Source: Nitrospirota bacterium (GTDB lineage Bacteria > Nitrospirota > Nitrospiria > Nitrospirales > UBA8639). From it: DNA of 12,640 bases. Location: NCBI GenBank assembly GCA_003233615.1, contig QIMB01000345.1:1-12640 (forward strand), written 5' to 3'. The position numbers and the translations under genes were made by a program. Shown here piece by piece: positions 5,141 to 12,640 of this stretch (its first letter is position 1; each line of letters opens with the position of its first letter). The notes under the pieces are model-generated. The model did no database searches. It was not told the DNA's origin and saw only the letters and a program-made list of their open reading frames with translations.

Positions 5141-7771
5141 TTAAATAACAAAATTCACCAATTTAGGTTCAACATAAATCACTTTGCGCAGAGTCTTGCC
5201 CTGCACCCATTCCATGATTTTGGCATCACTCTGTGCTGCGGCTATCACTTGATCTTTCGTTGAACCTGCAGGCACACATATTTTACTCCGCAGTTTGCCA
5301 TTCACCTGAATCGGAATCGTCCACTCTGTGGTCACCACATATTCGGGGTTAAAGACCGGCCACGACTGTCGAGCAATACTGGACGTATGTCCCATCGTTT
5401 CCCACAGTTCTTCCGCAAGATGAGGGGCAAAAGGGGCTAACAGAAGTAGCAACGTGTCCAAAGCCGACTGCCAGCCAGCACGTTCGTCTGCCAATAACGT
5501 GTTGGCCGGGTAATCTTTCATCAATTTATAGAGTTGGTTGACATACTCCATGAGCGCGGCAATAGCCGTGTTAAATTGAAAGTCTCGATCGAGATCTCCA
5601 GTGACTCGTTGAATCGTATGGTGTGTTGCTCGCTGCAATTCTGTCAGCAGCTCTGATTGTTTCGACTCAACTGACTCATTCACGTTCCCAATCACGGGAA
5701 GCTGTTCATGCACCAAACGCCACACACGATTGAGAAACCGGTAACAACCTTCAACGCCCGTATCACTCCATTCCAGATCTTTTTCCGGAGGCGCAGCAAA
5801 TAAGGAAAACACGCGTGCGGTGTCGGCGCCATATCGATCACACAATTCATCCGGCGAAGCGATGTTCTTTTTCGACTTGGACATTTTCTCCGTTCGCCCC
5901 GTGACAATCGCCTTTCCACAGTGCCCACAGAGACGTTGCCCATGTTCTGTTGTGGTGTCTGACGGTAGGACCCATCGGTGCTCCTCACACCAATAGGTTT
6001 CTTTTGTCACCATCCCCTGCGTGAGTACATGCACAAAGGGCTCATCAACTGTCGTCAGACCCAAGTCCCGCAAGACTTTGGTGAAAAATCGTGCATAGAG
6101 CAAATGTAAGACGGCATGTTCAATGCCGCCGACATATTGATCCACAGCCATCCAATGTTGTGCCGCTTGCGGATTCACCGGTTGATTGGTGTCTTGAGGA
6201 GAGCAGTAACGGAGAAAATACCACGAGGAATCTACGAAGGTGTCCATGGTATCAGATTCACGGCGAGCCGTTCCGCCACAGGTCGGACATGTGGCTTTGG
6301 AAAACGAAGGGGATTCTTTCAGCGGCGACTCGCCTTTTCCAGTAAACGGCACATCCTCAGGTAACAGAACCGGCAATTGGTTTTCCGGGACGGGAACAAG
6401 GCCACATTTCTCGCAATACAACATCGGAATGGGGGTGCCCCAATACCGTTGACGGGAAATGCCCCAATCACGTAACCGAAAATTGATGGTACATGTGCCC
6501 CATCCTTGCTTCTCAACATGTTCACCAATCGCCTGTTTGCCATCCGGAACAGCTAAACCTGAAAAGCTGCCCGAGTTCACCAATACACCCGCCTGGACGT
6601 GTTCTTCATAGGCCGCATCTAACGCATCAGGCACAAGTGTTCCATCTGGATTTTGAATGACAAGCCGAATTGGAATGTCATATTGTTTGGCAAATTCAAA
6701 ATCACGCTGGTCATGGGCCGGAACGGCCATAATCGCCCCGGTGCCATATTCATACAACACAAAATTCGCGACCCATATCGGGATCTGCTCCTGCGTGAAC
6801 GGATTGATCGCATAGGCACCGGTAAAAACTCCTTCTTTCTCCCGGTCCGCAGCCGTGCGAGTTGCTTTATCCAATCGGGAGACGCGCTCGACAAATGTTC
6901 GAACGGCATCCGCTTCGTCCAGACCCTCAATGAGCTGTTCCACCAGCGGAGATTCCGGAGCAAGACTCATAAATGTCGCGCCGTGAATCGTGTCTGGTCG
7001 TGTGGTAAAAATGCGGATAGCCGTCACATCTTTCCGTGTGTCGGCAAGAGGGAAATCAATTTCCACCCCCTGACTCCGACCAATCCAATGCCGCTGCATC
7101 GCCAGCACAGGCGCAGGCCAACTGGTGAGCTGATCGCATCCGTCCAACAACTCTTGGGCATATTGGGTAATTCGAAAAAACCACTGCTCTAATTCTTTTT
7201 GAAAGACCACAGACTCACACCGCCAACACACTCCACCATCTTTTCCTTCTCGTGCTAAAACTTGTTCATTCGCCAACACAGTTTCGCATGAAGGACACCA
7301 ATTGACAGCAGACCGTTTTCGATAGGCCAACCCCTGTTTCACCATCTTGAGAAAAATCCACTGATTCCATCGGTAATAGTCGGGTTGGGAGGTATTGAGT
7401 TCACGATCCCAATCGTATGACAAGCCCATCCGCCGCAATTGCTTTTTCATGTATGCAACATTTTCTTGCGTCCAGATTTTTGGGTGAACGCCCTTCTCAA
7501 TGGCAGCATTTTCAGCAGGCAAACCAAAGGCATCCCATCCCATGGGATGCAATACATGAAAGCCGCGCATCGTTTTGTAACGGGCAATCACATCGCCAAT
7601 GGCATACACCCGCACATGTCCCATGTGAATCCGCCCTGATGGATACGGAAACATCTCTAAACAATAATATTTTGGTGTGGTGGAATCTTCTTTGATCTTG
7701 AAAAGACCAGCCTCTTCCCAAGAAGCCTGCCATTTCGCCTCTATAGCTTGATGATCATATGTCTGTGCCAT
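5141..7771 (-). CDS. leuS: Leucyl-tRNA synthetase
   Basis: An 876-residue class Ia synthetase that charges tRNA-Leu with leucine in the cytoplasm. The HIGH-type motif is HMGH (49-52) after MFPYPSGR, and KMSKS lies at 629-633, a normal spacing. The CP1 editing domain is present, with TTRPDT and the MAVPAHDQRD motif holding the conserved editing Asp. Cys pairs CPSC/CWRC, CEKC/CPTC and a C..C..CGHC set fit zinc-binding inserts. The anticodon-binding helical domain and the small C-terminal domain (PIQVNGKLR) are complete. The length is normal. The ATG at 7771 is preceded by AAGG about 10 bases upstream. It heads a run with lptE and holA and is read from a ~210-base upstream gap that holds a candidate promoter and a leader hairpin. 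Confidence 0.98.
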   Translation of the reverse strand: MAQTYDHQAIEAKWQASWEEAGLFKIKEDSTTPKYYCLEMFPYPSGRIHMGHVRVYAIGDVIARYKTMRGFHVLHPMGWDAFGLPAENAAIEKGVHPKIWTQENVAYMKKQLRRMGLSYDWDRELNTSQPDYYRWNQWIFLKMVKQGLAYRKRSAVNWCPSCETVLANEQVLAREGKDGGVCWRCESVVFQKELEQWFFRITQYAQELLDGCDQLTSWPAPVLAMQRHWIGRSQGVEIDFPLADTRKDVTAIRIFTTRPDTIHGATFMSLAPESPLVEQLIEGLDEADAVRTFVERVSRLDKATRTAADREKEGVFTGAYAINPFTQEQIPIWVANFVLYEYGTGAIMAVPAHDQRDFEFAKQYDIPIRLVIQNPDGTLVPDALDAAYEEHVQAGVLVNSGSFSGLAVPDGKQAIGEHVEKQGWGTCTINFRLRDWGISRQRYWGTPIPMLYCEKCGLVPVPENQLPVLLPEDVPFTGKGESPLKESPSFSKATCPTCGGTARRESDTMDTFVDSSWYFLRYCSPQDTNQPVNPQAAQHWMAVDQYVGGIEHAVLHLLYARFFTKVLRDLGLTTVDEPFVHVLTQGMVTKETYWCEEHRWVLPSDTTTEHGQRLCGHCGKAIVTGRTEKMSKSKKNIASPDELCDRYGADTARVFSLFAAPPEKDLEWSDTGVEGCYRFLNRVWRLVHEQLPVIGNVNESVESKQSELLTELQRATHHTIQRVTGDLDRDFQFNTAIAALMEYVNQLYKLMKDYPANTLLADERAGWQSALDTLLLLLAPFAPHLAEELWETMGHTSSIARQSWPVFNPEYVVTTEWTIPIQVNGKLRSKICVPAGSTKDQVIAAAQSDAKIMEWVQGKTLRKVIYVEPKLVNFVI

Positions 7772-7844
7772 GAATGATGCCTTATAGGATTGTTAGGGAA
7801 TGACCACTCTGTCGATTATCACATTAGGGGAGAGAGAAAACAGT

Positions 7845-7862
7845 GATTCGTCCACACGAATC
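7845..7862 (-). promoter_or_regulatory. Hairpin in the leuS leader
   Basis: A perfect 7-base stem (GATTCGT/ACGAATC) with a 4-base loop, about 75 bases upstream of the leuS start and downstream of the candidate promoter at 7891-7918, so it would be transcribed as part of the leader RNA. No T tract follows directly and I do not see T-box conserved elements. Its role is unknown. Confidence 0.35.
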
Positions 7863-7890
7863 CTTCACGTACATACACGAGAAAGAATTT

Positions 7891-7918
7891 AGCATAGAGG
7901 AACCGACCCGACAAGCAA
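7891..7918 (-). promoter_or_regulatory. Candidate sigma-70-type promoter for leuS
   Basis: On the minus strand TTGCTT (7918-7913) is followed after 16 bases by TATGCT (7896-7891). Both hexamers are partial matches to consensus. The position would give a leader of roughly 110 bases before the leuS ATG. Confidence 0.35.
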
Positions 7919-7984
7919 AACCCCTCGTACGACCGCCCTAAGAAAGCTGTTTGGATCGTGGACCAATTAAGGAAGGGGGGAAAC

Positions 7985-8236
7985 TTAAGAAGACTGGCGT
8001 CGCGATACTGTACGACGGTTCACCGCAATCGGTGAGGGAGGCCGGGCAGTCGATCCGGAAATAGCACTCACAATTTCTTGATGGTCTTCCTGCTGCCGGC
8101 GATGGCTCTCAATAATGGGATCAATAATTTCACCACACATGAGGCACCGCCACCCGGGCATCCAAATCTCACCACTTGTAGCCATATCCACAAAGTGATC
8201 AACAATCATCGTTCCCTGGCAGCGCGGACATTGCAT
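7985..8236 (-). CDS. Small zinc-ribbon protein
   Basis: An 83-residue protein with two Cys pairs, CPRC (residues 3-6) and CLMC (31-34), separated by 24 residues containing GWR just before the second pair. This is the layout of a small treble-clef or zinc-ribbon fold. After GEIIDPII the rest is charged and probably unstructured (HRRQQEDHQE, then a Ser/Arg-rich tail). I chose the ATG at 8236 because AAGGA lies seven bases upstream and the Cys motif then begins at once; the ATG at 8254 has no such site. It is encoded upstream of leuS in the same direction, 213 bases away, probably as a separate unit. The function is unknown; nucleic-acid or protein binding is a guess from the fold only. Confidence 0.72.
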   Translation of the reverse strand: MQCPRCQGTMIVDHFVDMATSGEIWMPGWRCLMCGEIIDPIIESHRRQQEDHQEIVSAISGSTARPPSPIAVNRRTVSRRQSS

Positions 8237-8341
8237 AAATTCTTCCTTACCCAATCATGTTATTGTTGTAGACACCATCGGTGATATTCCTCTAGACCTT
8301 GAGAAATTCTTGGTCAAGAAAGAGGCTATAAGAGTCATTAA

Positions 8342-8707
8342 ATGTTCAGATTTATCACATTATATTCCACTTTCTACGTCCTCATGTTTTGTATTGCGTT
8401 GCTACTGCCAATAATTTTCATGATGATGACTGGAGTTTGGATACTATTGTGGGTAATACCTGGCGCTCCATTTTCGTTTCTTGGGTGCCAAATCCATCAT
8501 TTACAAATCGGACTTTTCTCCAGGTCCATATTATGGATCAGCAATCTTCACTATTCTATCAATCACTTTGCCATTTGGTTTGTATTTTGATTGGTCAAAT
8601 GCGAGCGGAGGTTTGATTTGGGATGGGTGGTTTGGTGGATTGCCCTTCTTTTCTATGTATCATTGGCAATGATGCTGGGTTGGTCTATCGGCAAAGCTCT
8701 CACTTGA
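8342..8707 (+). pseudogene. Membrane protein gene with two frameshifts
   Basis: Three protein-like pieces lie end to end in alternating frames. From the ATG at 8342, frame 2 gives a hydrophobic N-terminus ending VIPGAPFSFLG. Skipping one G in the GGG near 8480-8484 leads to frame 0, with AKSIIYKSDFSPGPYYG, a second hydrophobic segment (SAIFTILSITLPFGLYFDW) and SNASGGLIW. Adding one base near the G runs at 8619-8627 returns to frame 2, with WVVWWIALLFYVSLAMMLGW, SIGKALT and a TGA at 8705. The composite is about 120 residues with at least three membrane segments. Uncorrected, the first frame stops at 8590 and the second at 8672. I do not recognise the family. The frameshifts may be genuine decay or errors in G runs. 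The ribosome binding site is weak (AAGAG about 10 bases upstream). Confidence 0.5.
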
Positions 8708-8848
8708 GAGCAAGACGAATTTCTTACCGTAACCGGAAACATCCGCCTCCGCTCAAGCTTAAACCTCCAGCCAGTCATCTACGACAGCACACGTTTATGG
8801 AACAGAGACGTTTTGAAAGGGAAAAAGAAAAGGTAAGAATTACTTGGC

Positions 8849-10576
8849 CTACCTGGAAGAAACGACTGGAATGAGCGCTTCAGCACGCAGTTTGCGATGA
8901 TAGGTAATGGCAAAACGGTGGGCCTCATCTCGAATCGTTTGCACAAGACGGCTTCCGGGGGATTTGAGGGGCAACACAATGGGAGACTTGTGACCAGGAA
9001 GATACATACGTTCGTCTTTTTCACCTTTAGCTTTGGCTAATCCACATACAGCGACCTGTGACAGTCCTAGATCAGTCATGGCCTCCATGGCCGCACCTAA
9101 TTGTCCGATTCCTCCGTCAATGACAATAAGGTCAGGGAAAGGCAAGACTTTTCCGGATTTCGTGGCCAATGTGCCTCCATACCGGCGTTTCACCACTTCG
9201 TGCATGCTGGCAAAATCATTGGCGCCTTCCACGGTTTTGATTCGAAATCGGCGATAATCACTTTTTTTCATGCGGCCATTTTCCCACACGACCATCGACG
9301 CCACGGATTGCGCGCCCATGGTATTGGAAATATCAAAGCATTCGATGCGATGTGGCTGCATGGACAATCCCAATAACTGCTGTAACTCCTGGATAGCCTC
9401 TCGTGATTCATTTTGAAGGCGAAGATGTTCATTCAACGCGACAATGGCATTTTCTTGCGCCAATTGTTGCAACTGATGTTTGGTCCCTCGCTCCGGGACA
9501 ACGACCCGAACGGACTCCCCTTTTTTCTCCGACAACCACTGCCTCATCAACTTGTGATCTTCGATCATGACAGGTAACAGAAGTTCCTTTGGCGGGAATA
9601 TGGCTTTGTTGTAAAACTGCTCGAGCGTGGCACGAACAAGTTCTTCATCCGACACCCCTCCGGCATCGGCCCAGAAAAAATCCCGGCGCCCTATCAACAG
9701 GCCGCCTCGCACAAACAACAATTGCACATCAGCCGCAATCCCTGCCCGCGCCAATCCCAAGACATCCTGATCGACCGGGCTTATTTGTGTCACCCGTTGC
9801 TTCTCCAACATCCGTTCAATTTTCACAATGCGATCCCGCACACGAGCGGCGTCTTCAAACGCTTCTCGCTCGGCCAACGCATGCATGTCATCTCGAAGTG
9901 ACGTTAATAATTCCTGATCACGTCCTTCCAGGAACCACCGAACCTGGCGCACGATCCGATGATAGTCCTCTTTCGTTTGATTACCTGTACACGGTGCCAT
10001 GCAGCGTTTAATCTCGAATTCCAAACACGCCCGATCAGCCAGACCGTCAATCTCGATTTTGCAGGTAGCTAAGGGGAAGACCTTGCGGATGACTTTTAAG
10101 GTTTCCCGCATCGCCCCTGTCGGCACATAGGGGCCGAAATACAAGGCTTTGTCGTTTTTGACACGCCGCACAATTGAGAGTCGAGGAAAATCATCGTGAA
10201 TCGGCAGTCGAAGATAGGGGTAGTGCTTGTCATCCCGCAGCACGACATTAAAGCGAGGACGATGGCGTTTAATGAGATTGCTTTCGAGGATTAAGGCTTC
10301 AAGCTCGGATTTGGTAATAATCGTTTCCAGATCAACGGCATGAGCGACCAACGCGCGAATCTTTGGGCTCAGATCGGCGCCTTTTTGAAAATATGATCGA
10401 ACACGATCGGCTAATACCGCCGCCTTACCAATATAGATAATGTCATCCACATGATCTTTAAACAGATACACGCCTGGCTGCTTCGGAAGATGATCCAGCT
10501 TCCCTTCCACATGATTCTTCAGCAGCTCAGAATTCGGCATCTGACGATCAGACAATGTGGAAGATGCATGACTCAT
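8849..10576 (-). CDS. uvrC: Excinuclease ABC subunit C, lacking the C-terminal HhH domain
   Basis: The 575-residue protein is UvrC, which makes both incisions flanking a lesion in nucleotide excision repair together with UvrAB. The N-terminal GIY-YIG nuclease has GVY (35-37) and YIGK (48-51). Four Cys (172, 184, 192, 196) match the cluster reported to hold an iron-sulfur centre in E. coli UvrC. The UVR helix pair that binds UvrB is near 227-262. The RNase H-like nuclease shows CFDISNT (Asp415), YRRFRIK, VIDGG (Asp487) and DEAHRFAITYHRK (His553). The chain ends at LIPVVSSR just after this, with no tandem helix-hairpin-helix domain, which usually adds about 50-60 residues. The start at 10576 follows gloA by 20 bases; the N-terminus is about 15 residues longer than usual. 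Its last 26 bases overlap an opposing ORF. Confidence 0.95.
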   Translation of the reverse strand: MSHASSTLSDRQMPNSELLKNHVEGKLDHLPKQPGVYLFKDHVDDIIYIGKAAVLADRVRSYFQKGADLSPKIRALVAHAVDLETIITKSELEALILESNLIKRHRPRFNVVLRDDKHYPYLRLPIHDDFPRLSIVRRVKNDKALYFGPYVPTGAMRETLKVIRKVFPLATCKIEIDGLADRACLEFEIKRCMAPCTGNQTKEDYHRIVRQVRWFLEGRDQELLTSLRDDMHALAEREAFEDAARVRDRIVKIERMLEKQRVTQISPVDQDVLGLARAGIAADVQLLFVRGGLLIGRRDFFWADAGGVSDEELVRATLEQFYNKAIFPPKELLLPVMIEDHKLMRQWLSEKKGESVRVVVPERGTKHQLQQLAQENAIVALNEHLRLQNESREAIQELQQLLGLSMQPHRIECFDISNTMGAQSVASMVVWENGRMKKSDYRRFRIKTVEGANDFASMHEVVKRRYGGTLATKSGKVLPFPDLIVIDGGIGQLGAAMEAMTDLGLSQVAVCGLAKAKGEKDERMYLPGHKSPIVLPLKSPGSRLVQTIRDEAHRFAITYHRKLRAEALIPVVSSR

Positions 10577-10596
10577 ACAAACAACCTGCCAGGGGA

Positions 10597-10995
10597 TTAG
10601 ACGATAGCCACGCCTGGGGGCCGTTGAATCAACTCAATTTCATACCCATCAGGTGCATCGATAAACAGAAACCGACTGCCGGACGAAGACTGCGTTGGCC
10701 CATCCGTGATCGGGATCCCTTTGGATTGTAATTCTTGAATGGCGTGGTCCAAATCATCCACTTCAAAAGCCAAGTGGACCAGATCTTCCTGCACAGAAAC
10801 GGGCCCACTCGTCGGAAAGCTGCATAGCTCAATGAGTTCTTCACTGTTAGGGACAGCCAAAAATGCCAGGTGGGATCCTCTGGGAGAAACCTTTTGCTCC
10901 ACCACTTCCAGCCCTAAAATTTCCCGATAAAAGGCGAGCGTCTGTTCCATGTCACTCACCCGCATTCGCGTGTGCAGCAATTTTTTGATCCGCAT
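10597..10995 (-). CDS. gloA: Lactoylglutathione lyase-like VOC protein (glyoxalase I)
   Basis: A 132-residue protein made of two beta-alpha-beta-beta-beta modules. The four metal-ligand positions of bacterial glyoxalase I are all present: His8 (LLHTRMRV), Glu56 (LIELCSF), His74 (DLVHLAFEV) and Glu121 (GYEIELIQ), close to E. coli GloA numbering. SDMEQTLAFYREILGL is the typical first helix. The enzyme isomerises the methylglyoxal-thiol hemithioacetal in the cytoplasm. I chose the ATG at 10995, which has AAAGGAG directly upstream; the longer frame to 11052 adds 19 residues before the conserved start. uvrC follows by 20 bases, so the two are probably co-transcribed. Whether glutathione or another thiol is the substrate in this organism cannot be seen. 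Confidence 0.87.
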   Translation of the reverse strand: MRIKKLLHTRMRVSDMEQTLAFYREILGLEVVEQKVSPRGSHLAFLAVPNSEELIELCSFPTSGPVSVQEDLVHLAFEVDDLDHAIQELQSKGIPITDGPTQSSSGSRFLFIDAPDGYEIELIQRPPGVAIV

Positions 10996-11037
10996 GCTCT
11001 CTCCTTTCAACAACACTTCCTTTTCGATTATTGTCAA

Positions 11038-11050
11038 GGTACGCTGTACC
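11038..11050. promoter_or_regulatory. Palindrome GGTAC-GCT-GTACC upstream of gloA
   Basis: A perfect inverted repeat with 5-base arms and a 3-base centre, 43-55 bases upstream of the gloA start. It lies next to TTGACA on the minus strand (11036-11031), which lacks a convincing -10. It could be an operator, but a short palindrome like this can arise by chance. Confidence 0.25.
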
Positions 11051-11133
11051 ATACATCAAAAACTCACCCAATAAATGTGACAACGATTAACCCAATGGTA
11101 GCCTCCTTACCCAATCTTTCCCTATTGTCACTC

Positions 11134-11164
11134 GTTGATCTTTGTTGATCAACATTGCTATCTT
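11134..11164 (+). promoter_or_regulatory. Repeated GTTGATC boxes and candidate promoter before the FadL-like gene
   Basis: GTTGATC occurs at 11134-11140 and again at 11144-11150. The second copy is part of a perfect 10-base palindrome, GTTGATCAAC (11144-11153). TTGATC at 11135-11140 and TATCTT at 11159-11164, 18 bases apart, make a weak promoter that would contain the palindrome. A repressor site overlapping the promoter is a reasonable guess. Confidence 0.3.
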
Positions 11165-11226
11165 TGACCACTTTTCGTAGACTCTCGCTGCTACTCCCCC
11201 TCTATCACTGCTCTCAAGGAGGAGAT

Positions 11227-12541
11227 GTGACGAAGTTTTCTATCCGTTTGGGTTTTCTCTGGTTCTGTATAAGTCTTTCCAGTCTTATCTCTCATCCTCA
11301 ACACGTTTCGGCCGAAGGATTTCGAATCCTGGATCATGGCGCAGCGGCCACCGGGCAGGGTGCTGCCTTCTCTGCTCAAGCTGATGATCCTTCAGCTTTG
11401 CATTATAACCCAGCCGGCATGACCCAGTTGAAAGGCATCCAATTCTCGGCCGGCACGTTGTTAATCGGTGGAAATATTGAGTTTAAAAGTTCCTCTGGGG
11501 GAAAGGTGGATGGCGATCTGGGTGGAACCATCGCCAATCCTCCTCCTAGCACCATTTTTCTGACCGCTCACTTACCAGCGTTAGGACTGAAGAACCTTCC
11601 CAATTGGACAGTGGGTATCGGTGTCACGTCGCCCTTTGCCCTTCAGGTGGAATACCCGGAAGATAGCCTCATTGCACCCATTAGCACAAAAGCCGCACTT
11701 CCTCTCATTGATATTAAACCGACGCTGGCTTACAAGCTGAATGAGTATATCTCCATAGGAGGGGGTTTGGACATTTATACGTTTGCCAGTTTCCTGGGAG
11801 AGGGCCAGGCGGAACTACAGCAAAGCCCTGCGCCAGGGTTTGACCTGGAGGCCAATGGCACAGATACAGCCCTGGGCTTCAATGCCAGCGTCTTATGGAC
11901 CCCGTTACGGAATGCTGAGGAGAAACCTCTTCTGAACCTGGCATTTGTGTATCGCAACGGTGCAGACCTTGACATAGATGGCGAGTTTCTGGCCAATGGG
12001 AGCAAGGTCGCAGATGCTTCAACCACCATTGAACTCCCTGATGTCTACACCTGGGCGATAGCAGGATGGCCTATTCGAAACGCCCGACATGAATGGAAAA
12101 TTGAAATTGATGTCGAGTATGCAGATTGGACCGACTTTGAAGATCTGGATTTGCAACTCTCCAATGGTGCAGTGATTCCCAATCCCCGCAACTACGGAGA
12201 TGCCTGGATCCTGATGGTGGGAACCGAATTTAAAGCTCTCTCCCCTGCTCTCCTGCCAAAATGGGATGTCTCGCTACGAGCAGGATACGTCTATTCTGAA
12301 AGCCCATTCCGATTATAGCGCCTTATCAGCCGGGCTTGGATTTCTGTGCCACGCACCAGGGAAGTTTTTAGGTATTCTCCCTTGCGGCAGCTTCGGGGCC
12401 AAGGCCATGGGACTTGATCTCGCCTATCAGATCTTGCTGTATCAAACACGCGGGATCAGCAACAATAGACAACCCCTCTTAAACGGGGAATGGGATACCA
12501 CCCTGCATGTAGGGGCCTTGTCTTTTCGCGTGAATTTTTAG
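11227..12541 (+). pseudogene. OmpP1/FadL family outer-membrane porin, frameshifted by a small deletion
   Basis: The protein begins at GTG 11227, with AAGGAGG at 11216-11222, and carries a signal peptide ending HVSA. The mature start (EGFRILDHGAAATGQGAAF) and ADDPSALHYNPAGM are the FadL family N-terminal hatch motifs. These barrels pass hydrophobic molecules across the outer membrane. The rest is beta-rich up to RAGYVYSESP, then the frame ends at 12318. A second frame continues from about 12308 with SDYSALSAGLGF, then CHAPGKFLG, GLDLAYQ and ends LSFRVNF at 12541, a proper barrel C-terminus with terminal Phe. Family members usually have about ten residues between ESP and the next strand. A short deletion of a length not divisible by three at about 12304-12310 explains both the shift and the missing loop. 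As sequenced the product would lack its last strands and be unlikely to fold. Confidence 0.78.
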
Positions 12542-12631
12542 TTTCTTGGCCTAATTTTCTCCCCACCCCTTCACCATTATCTTCTTTTCCTTTACAGTCT
12601 CCTTGAGAAGGACCCCCTCATAAGGAAGGTC

Positions 12632-12640
12632 ATGACTCTA
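12632..12640 (+). CDS. Probable start of the next gene (partial)
   Basis: An ATG at 12632 is preceded by AAGGAAGG (12622-12629) and reads Met-Thr-Leu to the window edge. The site is strong but only three codons are visible, so nothing can be said of the product. It lies 90 bases after the FadL-like gene on the same strand. Confidence 0.4.

Noticed and set aside
7772..7984. T-box riboswitch controlling leuS
   Set aside because: No specifier loop, conserved T-box sequence or terminator/antiterminator pair could be identified.
12600..12612. Terminator TCCTT-GAG-AAGGA after the FadL-like gene
   Set aside because: The stem is only five bases with a three-base loop and is followed by ACCCCC rather than T residues.
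1..12640. CRISPR array, phage module or defence system
   Set aside because: No regularly spaced repeats, integrase, toxin-antitoxin pair or nuclease-helicase cluster is visible on either strand.

Overview
The window looks like chromosome of a Gram-negative bacterium, most likely of the Nitrospirota (Nitrospira-like). The reasons are a moderate base composition, a leuS-lptE-holA cluster facing rpsT, a PEP-CTERM surface protein, an OmpP1/FadL porin, and short dispersed repeats of a kind I associate with Nitrospira genomes. The phylum is an inference from recall, not from a search.

Layout. (1) 1-335: the 3' end of a PEP-CTERM protein gene, frameshifted inside its C-terminal anchor, followed by a clear terminator. 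(2) 336-920: no convincing gene; a stretch dense in inverted repeats that looks like a dispersed repeat. (3) 921-1550: a PagL-like lipid A deacylase on the minus strand. (4) 1571-2530: accessory DNA with two homologous ~210-base MITE-like elements in the same orientation, each bounded by GGG.../...CCC inverted ends and an apparent 5-base target duplication, with a small ORF between them and a possible gene remnant on the left. (5) 2681-2758: tRNA-His(GTG), minus strand. (6) 2991-3254: rpsT (ribosomal protein S20), convergent with (7) 3313-7771, the minus-strand run leuS, lptE, holA, preceded upstream by a small zinc-ribbon gene. (8) 8342-8707: a decayed or mis-sequenced membrane-protein gene. 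(9) 8849-10995: a gloA-uvrC pair on the minus strand; this UvrC stops before the usual C-terminal helix-hairpin-helix domain. (10) 11227-12541: an OmpP1/FadL porin gene broken by a small deletion near its 3' end. (11) 12632: the probable start of another gene.

Functionally the window mixes core genes (translation: leuS, rpsT, tRNA-His; replication: holA; outer-membrane biogenesis: lptE; repair: uvrC; methylglyoxal detoxification: gloA) with envelope genes (PEP-CTERM protein, PagL, FadL) and mobile debris. The core genes are intact, whereas three of the accessory genes carry frameshifts or deletions. That contrast and the paired MITE-like elements are the most notable features. I found no CRISPR array, no phage module and no evidence for a new multi-gene defence or biosynthetic system.
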